From: Acidobacteriota bacterium
GTDB lineage: Bacteria > Acidobacteriota > Terriglobia > Acidoferrales > UBA7541
DNA length: 5,102 nt
Assembly: GCA_019239815.1 (NCBI GenBank)
Contig: JAFAZL010000381.1
Location: 1-5,102, forward strand
Direction: 5' to 3'
Below, piece by piece: positions 1-4,852 of the stretch. Each line of letters starts with the position of its first letter. The stretch's first letter is position 1. The notes under the pieces are model-generated. The model was given only the letters and a program-made list of their open reading frames with translations, did no database searches and was not told the DNA's origin. The translations under genes were made by a program, and so were the position numbers.

Positions 1-286
1 CGAGGTGCCAGCGCGCCGCTTCAGCATAGGTCTTGCCCGAAGAACGCTCGGATGCCGCAACCGCAGTGAGCTCAAACCACGGATGATTCGCGAGCAGTTT
101 CACGAGTCGCTGCCCAACGAGACCGGTTGCACCGAGCACGCCGGCGCGCCACTTGCGTGATCCACGCGGCGTTTGCTGCGTCAACATCTGCACATATTCC
201 AGATGTCTTTTCGGCGCGAAATCGCGTTCATCCGTGAGTGAGATTTCGTGTGTTTCAAAAACTTCACCTTGCCATTGACCGCTCAC
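1..286 (-). CDS. asd: Aspartate-semialdehyde dehydrogenase, N-terminal part (runs off the left edge)
   Basis: This enzyme reduces 4-aspartyl phosphate to aspartate semialdehyde with NADPH, the step after aspartokinase on the way to lysine, threonine, methionine and isoleucine. Only the first 95 codons are present. The Rossmann nucleotide-binding motif [10 protein letters not shown] lies at residues 52-61, followed by [20 protein letters not shown] at about 67-86, the pattern of the archaeal/fungal-type ASADH rather than the E. coli type. The GTG start overlaps the aspartokinase TGA in a GTGA junction, and an AGGAAGG ribosome site lies six bases upstream (293-299), inside the end of the aspartokinase gene, so translational coupling is likely. 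This start gives about 48 residues before the Rossmann strand, whereas family members usually begin just before it. An internal ATG at 185-187 is an alternative but has no clear ribosome site. Family assignment is strong; the exact start is less certain. Confidence 0.92.
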   Translation of the reverse strand, partial: MSGQWQGEVFETHEISLTDERDFAPKRHLEYVQMLTQQTPRGSRKWRAGVLGATGLVGQRLVKLLANHPWFELTAVAASERSSGKTYAEAARWHL

Positions 287-1431
287 GCTGCACCTTCCTG
301 GGATTGAGATTGTGAATTCCGTTGCGATTGCGACTGCGGCCGGAGTTTCGTCCCGATGCGTGTGCCACGAGTTTGCGGCTTGAACGTATTGCGAACCCAG
401 ACGGTCATCTCCGTCGAAGCGGCAAGCGGGAGTACATGCGGATGCAGAACTTTTGCTCCGCTTGCTGCAAGTGCATGCGCTTCGTCGTAGCTCAAGTCAT
501 GTAAGAGTTGGGCCTGCGCGTCTTCGTTGGGATTCGCGGTGTAAATTCCATCGACGTCGGTCCAGATCACGAGTTCGTCCGCATCGACGACGTGCGCGAT
601 GATCGCTCCGGAAAAGTCGGAGCTGTTGCGGCCGAGCGTAGTAATACGTCCGTCGGGCGTTGCGCCGATGAAACCGGTGACGACGGGAACGATGCCGTCT
701 TCGAGCAGCGGCGTGAGCGCGGCGCGGCCGCGGCGCTTCGTCTGTTCGAGGTGCGGTTTCGCATCGCGGAATGTGTCACAGGTCAAAACGAAGTCGGACG
801 ATGCGACCGGAACCGCGGAGACGCCGACACATTCGAGAGCGGCGGCGAAGAGCCTCGCGCTCAGTCGTTCACCGAACGATGCGAGCCGATCGAAAAGCTC
901 CGGCGATGCGACGACGGATTCGCGCGCGGGAACCGCATGCAACAAATCGCGGCCGAGCGAATCGAGTTCGCGCGATACACGATCGTGCGCGACGGCTTCG
1001 AGCCCGAGTTCGAGCAGCGCATCGTGATGCAATCGAAGTACGAGTTCGGCTTCGACGCGCGCGCGGAAATTTTGGCGGTCGGCCAGGAATTGCGCGATCC
1101 CGAGCAGCCTGTCGGTTACGCCTTTCATCGCCGAAACAACAACGACTACGTTTGAATTTTCAGCAACGGGCTTGACGAGTTCTGCGGCGTGCAACATCCG
1201 CGCTGCACCAAGCAGCGAAGTCCCTCCAAATTTGAAAGCGACGATTTCCTTGCGACAACAACCAAGCGAAATGGCTTCTTCGGACTTCGTAAGCGCGCGA
1301 GTTTCACGCGCCGCACGATGTTCACTACTACACGACGTAGTAGCTTCGCCGCTCACGAGCAATGCGGGGACTAAACGCGGGGATAAGTCACCCTCCGCGG
1401 ATGATTCTGACTGGACGTTTCTGGCGTTCAT
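283..1431 (-). CDS. lysC: Aspartokinase, catalytic domain only (no ACT domains)
   Basis: It phosphorylates aspartate with ATP, the committed step of the aspartate family of amino acids. The amino-acid-kinase motifs appear in order: KFGGTS at residues 67-72, [11 protein letters not shown] at 100-110, GERLSARLF at 187-195, [20 protein letters not shown] at 253-272, [12 protein letters not shown] at 290-301, ASGAKVLHP at 323-331 and [13 protein letters not shown] at 347-359. The protein ends about 20 residues later in a Gln/Ser-rich tail (residues 365-379), so the paired ACT domains that normally follow and bind lysine or threonine are absent. Residues 1-62 form a polar N-terminal extension with no recognisable domain. 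The ATG is chosen because GGAG sits seven bases upstream (1439-1442); no downstream in-frame ATG, GTG or TTG before KFGGTS has a good ribosome site. It is the first structural gene after a Thr/Ile attenuator and is followed directly by asd. The symbol lysC is by family; threonine-type regulation would also fit a thrA-like role. Confidence 0.93.
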   Translation of the reverse strand: MNARNVQSESSAEGDLSPRLVPALLVSGEATTSCSSEHRAARETRALTKSEEAISLGCCRKEIVAFKFGGTSLLGAARMLHAAELVKPVAENSNVVVVVSAMKGVTDRLLGIAQFLADRQNFRARVEAELVLRLHHDALLELGLEAVAHDRVSRELDSLGRDLLHAVPARESVVASPELFDRLASFGERLSARLFAAALECVGVSAVPVASSDFVLTCDTFRDAKPHLEQTKRRGRAALTPLLEDGIVPVVTGFIGATPDGRITTLGRNSSDFSGAIIAHVVDADELVIWTDVDGIYTANPNEDAQAQLLHDLSYDEAHALAASGAKVLHPHVLPLAASTEMTVWVRNTFKPQTRGTRIGTKLRPQSQSQRNSQSQSQEGAA

Positions 1432-1478
1432 GGTGCCGCTCCGTTTGGGTTCCGCTGGAGCGACTCTGGAGGGGAGTT

Positions 1479-1519
1479 AAAGAAAAAACCCACCGCCAGG
1501 TTCGCTTCGGCGGGGGTTT
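1479..1519 (-). terminator. Intrinsic terminator of the attenuator, between leader peptide and lysC
   Basis: The minus-strand RNA reads AAACCCCCGCC (1509-1519), an 11-base loop, then GGCGGTGGGTTT (1486-1497). This forms an 11-bp GC-rich stem with one bulged base, with the T-tract TTTTTTCTTT running from 1488 to 1479. The T-tract is on the minus side only, so it terminates transcripts heading into lysC. No minus-strand gene lies upstream that would need it, other than the leader peptide ending 18 bases earlier. That makes it a regulated terminator rather than an operon end. Confidence 0.85.
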
Positions 1520-1627
1520 GAAACTTTTGGGAACTTTCTAGTTTCTAGCCTCGCCGTTAGCCGTAATCGACTTCGTCGTAGTCGAAATAATCGACGACGT
1601 CGAGGTAGTCATGCGCTTAGCGGCGAG
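1509..1627 (-). promoter_or_regulatory. Transcription attenuator: 1:2 hairpin and alternative antiterminator
   Basis: Three mutually exclusive pairings can be drawn on the minus-strand RNA. Segment 1, CTCGCCGCTAAGC (1615-1627), pairs with segment 2, GCTAACGGCGAG (1550-1561): seven perfect pairs (CTCGCCG:CGGCGAG) plus UA:UA and GC:GC around one mismatch and one bulge. This brackets the Thr/Ile codons. Segment 2, extended as GGCGAGGCTAGAAAC (1541-1555), can instead pair imperfectly with segment 3, GTTTCAAACCCCCGCC (1509-1524). Segment 3 contains the 5' arm of the terminator. A ribosome stalled on Thr/Ile codons would cover segment 1, free segment 2 and favour the antiterminator. A ribosome reaching the TAG would cover segment 2 and let the terminator form. 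Without translation, 1:2 forms and the terminator wins. This follows the established thr/his/trp attenuation logic; the pairings were drawn by eye without energy calculation. Confidence 0.72.
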
Positions 1628-1639
1628 AGAAAGATTCAT
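1538..1639 (-). CDS. Thr/Ile-rich leader peptide of the aspartokinase-asd attenuator (33 aa)
   Basis: This short reading frame starts at ATG 1637-1639 and ends at TAG 1538-1540. Residues 11-26 read TTSTSSIISTTTKSIT: 7 Thr, 3 Ile, 5 Ser and 1 Lys in 16 codons. It is preceded by KRM and followed by ANGEARN. The arrangement resembles E. coli thrL (KRISTTITTTITITT followed by GNGAG), whose Thr and Ile codons stall ribosomes when the cognate charged tRNAs are scarce. The peptide lies 18 bases before the start of an intrinsic terminator hairpin and about 100 bases before the aspartokinase start, the position expected of a leader. No Shine-Dalgarno sequence precedes the first ATG. The predicted transcription start is only a few bases upstream, so initiation may be leaderless. 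A second in-frame ATG (1610-1612) would give a 24-residue form, also without a clear ribosome site. The peptide probably has no function apart from being translated. Confidence 0.78.
   Translation of the reverse strand: MNLSLAAKRMTTSTSSIISTTTKSITANGEARN
1567..1603 (-). promoter_or_regulatory. Hairpin within the control codons of the leader
   Basis: The Thr/Ser/Ile codon run can fold on itself. TCGACGTCGTCGA (1591-1603) pairs with TCGACTACGACGAAGTCGA (1567-1585) to give 13 base pairs, with two three-base bulges on the 3' arm and a five-base loop TTATT (1586-1590). It nests inside the 1:2 stem and would extend that structure into a long pause hairpin. Some of the pairing is an unavoidable result of repeated TCG and ACG codons, so its role is uncertain. 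Confidence 0.45.
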
Positions 1640-1649
1640 ACCGAGAGTG

Positions 1650-1677
1650 AAGTTAGCACGGCGGAGAAGAACGTCAA
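1650..1677 (-). promoter_or_regulatory. Candidate sigma70-type promoter of the leader-lysC-asd operon
   Basis: On the minus strand TTGACG (1672-1677, five of six bases of the -35 consensus) is followed after 16 bases by TAACTT (1650-1655). The -10 box matches only three of six consensus bases but is preceded by TGC, which gives an extended -10. Transcription would begin near 1642-1644, just ahead of the leader ATG at 1639. The position fits an attenuator transcript well, but the call rests on short motifs only. Confidence 0.5.
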
Positions 1678-1809
1678 AGTGAAAATTTGAAGAAAACATC
1701 GCATTACCGGTTGATTTTGAAGGACTTGGCGATTATCGGCCAATTGCGGGTGTCCTCTTACAGGCGCAGATTGGGTACAAACCGACCCCTCCCCCCGGTG
1801 GTTTTGCGT

Positions 1810-1889
1810 AAGGATGTGATTCTAGGGGGGATAAGCAGCGAAATTCCTCAAGGATGTCATTCTAAATGACTTAACCTCACTGTGGGCCC
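1810..1889. repeat. Degenerate 40-bp direct repeat pair with AAGGATGTNATTCTA core
   Basis: AAGGATGTGATTCTA (1810-1824) recurs as AAGGATGTCATTCTA (1850-1864), exactly 40 bases later with one mismatch. The rest of the second unit has diverged (AATGACTTAACC against a G-rich stretch in the first). From memory, short sequences of this kind (GGATGTCATTCT followed by a GAGC/GAAG-rich stretch) occur as dispersed intergenic repeats in acidobacterial genomes. That family link is an inference and was not searched. Confidence 0.55.
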
Positions 1890-2018
1890 CCGCCTAATCC
1901 TCTAAGCCCCAGCGTATCAAGCATTTGCGAACCATCATTGCGAACCTGCCGACCCGAATTCTGAGTCCTGGGTTTTCGTATCGTTTCGGTCTTGGCTCTC
2001 GAAATCAACCACCTAGTC

Positions 2019-2047
2019 TTGGAGCAAAGAATTAATCTACTGATAAT
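2019..2047 (+). promoter_or_regulatory. Possible promoter of the lipoprotein gene
   Basis: TTGGAG (2019-2024) and GATAAT (2042-2047) are separated by 17 bases. The -10 matches five of six consensus bases and the -35 only three. The predicted start would be near 2054, leaving about a 100-base untranslated leader before the ATG at 2158. Support is motif-level only. Confidence 0.3.
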
Positions 2048-2157
2048 AAGCGACTTAAAACTGCAACTATGTACTAGGACTGGTGTTTAAGGGAGGAGGT
2101 GGGAGCTGGGCACGCCTCCGGGAATTCCGATTCAGAGCGAGAGAAAGGAACCTGGTT

Positions 2158-3573
2158 ATGAAACCGAAGAAGTGGCTTGGTGCAATTGTGGGCGTTGTAG
2201 CTCTAGGAGTTGGGTTAACCGGTTGTGGGGGCGGCGGGACGTCGCCTTCTTCAACTACGACGACAGCGCAGAGTGGGCAGGTGTTCGTGAGCGGCACCGA
2301 TGCGCCGTTGGCGAGCGTGCTGTCGTTTCAAGTCGACATCACGGGTATGACCGTGTCGGATGGGGTTAACCCGCCGATTTCGGTCCTAAACGGTACGCAG
2401 ACCGTCGATTTCGCGCGGTTGAACGGACTCCACACACTGCTGGACATCAATTCGATTCCGGCCGGCACTTATAGCAGCGTCACAATGACGTTTGCCAACC
2501 CGCAAATCTCGTTTATGAATGTCACCAATCCGCAGACGACTCCGCCGACGCGCCCGACGATCACGACGCTCAATACAACGTCTTCGCCAGCAGCGACGCT
2601 GACGCAGTCGTCGGTGACGGCGCCGCTTGCGAGCCCGCTCACGGTGACTGCGAATGAGGTGATCGGTTTGTCGTTCGATTTCGATCTGAAGGATTCGGTG
2701 GCCGTGGACGGCAACGGACAGATCACCGGCGCCGTCAATCCGATGGTGACACTGAAAGCGGTGACACCGGACAACGATGACGCCTATATCGACGACTTCG
2801 TCGCGGGCGTGGTCAGCACCGGCTCGAGCTCATTCCTCATCCAAGGTCCACACGGCCATCAATTCACGGTCAACGTGAACGACCAGACGGAGTGGGAAAA
2901 CAACGAGAGCATCTCAAACCTGACGAGCACGTCGATTGTAGAAGTGTCGGGCACGCTGGATCGCACCTCTGGAGCGATCCTCGCGGACACGATTGCAATC
3001 GTGTCGCAAGATAAATTCTGGGCCGGCGGTTTGATCACGTACGTCGATCCGACCTCGGGCGCAGCGAACGACTTCGATCTCTATGTTCGCAGCGTTCTTC
3101 CGACTGGAACCGGATTTACCTCCGGCCAGATTTCGACGATCGATCTGAGCGGAAACGAAAACTACTTCATCTATTTCTGGCACAACAAATTCACCAACCT
3201 GCTGTTTAACTCGAGCCTGATGGTTCCTGGGCAGCACATCAGCATCGCCGGACCGCTGAGCAACGGAGCGGTGACGGTGAAGCGAGTGGTGTTGCGCGCC
3301 GAAGGACACACCGGCTCGTGGGTTGTCGGCAGCACGAACACCGGGGCCGGCACATTCCAATTCAACTCGAATGGAGTGGCGGGCGTGCTCTTTAACGGGC
3401 CGATCACGGTGTACTGCACGCCTTTCACGAAGTTCAAGGGCGGTTTGACCGGACTAGGCAGCATCACGGGTACCACGGCGCTCAACCTTCGCGTCGTGGG
3501 CCTGGTGCTGCGCGATCCGATCAGCGGGCAGGCAGTGTTCGTGGCGCATAGCGTCGAGCAGATGTCGAACTAA
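2158..3573 (+). CDS. DUF4382 lipoprotein with DUF5666-like C-terminal repeats
   Basis: This 471-residue secreted lipoprotein has no known biochemical function. Residues 1-23 form a lipoprotein signal: positive KPKK, a hydrophobic stretch and the lipobox LTGC with the lipidated Cys at 23. A Gly/Ser/Thr linker follows (24-40). Residues 41-200 match the DUF4382 pattern: QVFVSGTDAPLASVLSFQVD, then a conserved DFARLNG around 84-90 and DINSIPAGTYSSVTMTF at 96-112. Residues about 215-285 look like a DUF5666 beta-barrel unit (VVSTGSSSFLIQGPHGHQFT, then SIVEVSGTLDRTSGAILADT). Two further stretches, about 286-380 and 385-468, have the same weak beta-rich layout. The ATG at 2158 is chosen over an in-frame GTG at 2083 because it has AAGGA eight bases upstream and puts the signal peptide at the N-terminus. 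The gene appears to be a single transcription unit closed by its own terminator. Confidence 0.9.
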   Translation: MKPKKWLGAIVGVVALGVGLTGCGGGGTSPSSTTTTAQSGQVFVSGTDAPLASVLSFQVDITGMTVSDGVNPPISVLNGTQTVDFARLNGLHTLLDINSIPAGTYSSVTMTFANPQISFMNVTNPQTTPPTRPTITTLNTTSSPAATLTQSSVTAPLASPLTVTANEVIGLSFDFDLKDSVAVDGNGQITGAVNPMVTLKAVTPDNDDAYIDDFVAGVVSTGSSSFLIQGPHGHQFTVNVNDQTEWENNESISNLTSTSIVEVSGTLDRTSGAILADTIAIVSQDKFWAGGLITYVDPTSGAANDFDLYVRSVLPTGTGFTSGQISTIDLSGNENYFIYFWHNKFTNLLFNSSLMVPGQHISIAGPLSNGAVTVKRVVLRAEGHTGSWVVGSTNTGAGTFQFNSNGVAGVLFNGPITVYCTPFTKFKGGLTGLGSITGTTALNLRVVGLVLRDPISGQAVFVAHSVEQMSN

Positions 3574-3601
3574 ATGTTGTCGATGAGTGTTGTTCATAGG
3601 G

Positions 3602-3638
3602 CGGCCACCTCGGACGTTCGAGGTGGCCGTTTTATTTT
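3602..3638 (+). terminator. Intrinsic terminator of the lipoprotein gene
   Basis: CGGCCACCTCG (3602-3612) and CGAGGTGGCCG (3619-3629) form a perfect 11-bp stem with a six-base loop, followed by TTTTATTTT (3630-3638). It begins 28 bases after the TAA stop. The T-tract is on the plus strand; the minus-strand reading has none, so it does not obviously serve the convergent oxidoreductase gene. Confidence 0.92.
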
Positions 3639-3647
3639 GGAAGAGGC

Positions 3648-3679
3648 GAAGTAAGGAAGTGAAGAAGTAACGAAGTAAA
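3648..3679. repeat. Four tandem copies of an 8-bp GAAGTRA-N repeat
   Basis: GAAGTAA, GAAGTGA, GAAGTAA and GAAGTAA begin at 3648, 3656, 3664 and 3672, a strict eight-base period with a variable eighth base. It lies in the 156-base gap between two convergent genes. It could be a simple-sequence tract arising by slippage; no function is evident. Confidence 0.7.
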
Positions 3680-3682
3680 GAC

Positions 3683-3704
3683 AAAGCGCCGAGCGTTTTT
3701 GTTT
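3683..3704 (+). terminator. Weak hairpin with T-tract in the convergent gap
   Basis: AAAGCGC (3683-3689) and GCGTTTT (3693-3699) form a seven-pair stem with one G-U wobble and a three-base loop, followed by more T and GTTT. It may be a back-up terminator for plus-strand transcription. In the opposite direction, the same site has an A-C mismatch and a weak TTTGTCTTT tail, so it is only a poor candidate for ending the oxidoreductase transcript. Confidence 0.3.
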
Positions 3705-3729
3705 CGTTGAGAAATTTGCGATCGACGGA

Positions 3730-4704
3730 CTAATTGGGAACTGTCATAACCACTTTTCCCCGGGCGTGCCCCTCCTCAAGGTAGCGGATTGCATCGGGAA
3801 CTCCTTCCAGCGTGCAGCAATGGTCGATGACGGGAGTGACCTTTCCGCTGACTAATAATTCGTTCATGGTGAGCAAGTCTGCTTGAACCATTTTGGCGAG
3901 GATCGAGACTTCCTTCTGGCTGACGAAGAGGGATTGGAATGCCGCCGAAATTTTTCGAGCGACCAACGTCACCATCCAGTCGTCGGTCTTCCCTCCGGCA
4001 GCAACGTTTGTTCCCCTGCGGTTCAGCACTCGGCGGCATTCCGAAAACGAGTGATTCCCGATGCAATCAAGAATCAGATCGAACCGCCGGTCTCCTTTCG
4101 TGAAGTCCTGCTTGGTGTAGTCGATGACTTCATCGGCGCCGAGCGACCGCACCAGTTCGAGATTGCGCGTGCTGGTCACACCGGTGACTTTCGCGCGGAG
4201 CGATTTGGCAATCTGGACGGCGAATGTGCCGACTCCACCGGAGGCACCGTTAACCAAGAAACTTTGTTGCGGCCGGATCTTTCCTTTGTCGCGCAGAGCC
4301 TGGAGAGCGGTCAGCGCAGCAATCGGCACGCATGCGGCGTGCTCGAAAGACACGGAATCCGGTTTTTTCACAAGTTTGCTTTCGGCGGTGCAGACGAATT
4401 CACCAAACGCTCCATGGCATACGCCATAAACGGCGTCGCCGGGTTTGAACTGGGTAACGTTTCGGCCGACCGATTCAACAACGCCAGCAACGTCAGCTCC
4501 GAGTCGCTTGTTCTTGGGCTTGCCGATACCTACCATGAGCCGAATCCCGTACGGTAGGCCGCGCATGAAATGCCAATCGTAAGGATTGAGTGAAGCAGCG
4601 CGAATTTTGAGCGAGACCTCGCCGTCACCGGGAGTGACTTTCTCAATCTCTTCACAGCGGAGAATGTCCGGGGGGCCGTATTGGTAGTAGACGATCGCTT
4701 TCAC
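3730..4704 (-). CDS. Zinc-independent medium-chain NAD(P)H:quinone oxidoreductase-like protein
   Basis: This 324-residue protein belongs to the medium-chain dehydrogenase/reductase superfamily, quinone-oxidoreductase branch. Members transfer hydride from NADPH to quinones or enones in the cytoplasm; the substrate here is unknown. The N-terminal GroES-like domain spans about 1-120, with AASLNPYDWHFMRG at 36-49 and GADVAGVVESVG at 69-80. The catalytic-zinc Cys and the four structural-zinc Cys are missing, as expected for this branch. The Rossmann domain carries NGASGGVGTFAVQIAK at 152-167, then a strand with ST at 177-179 where the NADPH 2'-phosphate is usually bound, and LGADEVIDYT at 188-197. 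The C-terminus ends GHARGKVVMTV, typical of the family. GTG 4702-4704 is chosen because GAGGA precedes it (4709-4713) and MKAIVYYQYGPPD is the usual N-terminus. The longer frame up to 4935 adds 77 residues without family resemblance. The gene is convergent with the lipoprotein gene. Confidence 0.92.
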   Translation of the reverse strand: MKAIVYYQYGPPDILRCEEIEKVTPGDGEVSLKIRAASLNPYDWHFMRGLPYGIRLMVGIGKPKNKRLGADVAGVVESVGRNVTQFKPGDAVYGVCHGAFGEFVCTAESKLVKKPDSVSFEHAACVPIAALTALQALRDKGKIRPQQSFLVNGASGGVGTFAVQIAKSLRAKVTGVTSTRNLELVRSLGADEVIDYTKQDFTKGDRRFDLILDCIGNHSFSECRRVLNRRGTNVAAGGKTDDWMVTLVARKISAAFQSLFVSQKEVSILAKMVQADLLTMNELLVSGKVTPVIDHCCTLEGVPDAIRYLEEGHARGKVVMTVPN

Positions 4705-4852
4705 GATTTCCTCACCAGATAATCGGCAATGGCCCTTTGGGATTGCGAACGCAAGATGGCACAACGCGCATTGAGAAACAATCAGGACGCGTCTGGAAAC
4801 GGCCGGCCTTCTGGTCCGGTCCAGCGTGGGTTGACGTGACCGACCGCGCCGT

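Larger units (their letters stand above)
1678..2157. other. Divergent intergenic region without a convincing gene
   Basis: This stretch of about 480 bases lies between the outward-facing lysC leader promoter and the lipoprotein gene. It contains a C-rich segment with a run of six C (around 1785-1800), a pair of 40-bp degenerate direct repeats (1810-1889) and a candidate promoter near 2019-2047. A 60-codon plus-strand frame at 1687-1869 crosses the C-rich segment and the first repeat; it has no ribosome site and no recognisable protein character, so I do not call it. A purine-rich GGGAGGAGG stretch at 2091-2099 looks like a ribosome site but has no usable start after it. I see no tRNA or other structured RNA. 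Confidence 0.6.

Noticed and set aside
508..1155. Long plus-strand open frame of 215 codons, plus other frames opposite the aspartokinase gene
   Set aside because: It lies wholly antisense to lysC, whose kinase motifs are intact. The translation is Arg-rich without recognisable domains, as expected for a shadow of GC-rich coding sequence.
1486..1519. The 1486-1519 hairpin as a plus-strand terminator
   Set aside because: No plus-strand gene ends here, and the plus-strand 3' side has only TTT before GAAAC, while the minus strand has six T followed by CTTT.
1432..1700. Lysine riboswitch (L box) or threonine-sensing RNA upstream of aspartokinase
   Set aside because: The leader is too short for an L box and I see none of its conserved junction. 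The Thr/Ile codon run with the 1:2/2:3/3:4 pairings explains the region better.
1687..1869. 60-codon plus-strand frame in the divergent intergenic region
   Set aside because: It has no ribosome site before its start, crosses the C-rich segment and the repeat unit, and shows no protein-like features.
2083..2157. GTG start 25 codons upstream for the lipoprotein gene, and the purine-rich GGGAGGAGG at 2091
   Set aside because: The upstream extension would bury the signal peptide and lipobox. The purine tract lies after the GTG and has no start codon at proper spacing; ATG 2158 has its own AAGGA.
4705..4852. Terminator or promoter between the right-edge gene and the oxidoreductase (including GGCCGGCC at 4801-4808)
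   Set aside because: Short palindromes are present but none has a T-tract, and no -35/-10 pair with sensible spacing stands out.
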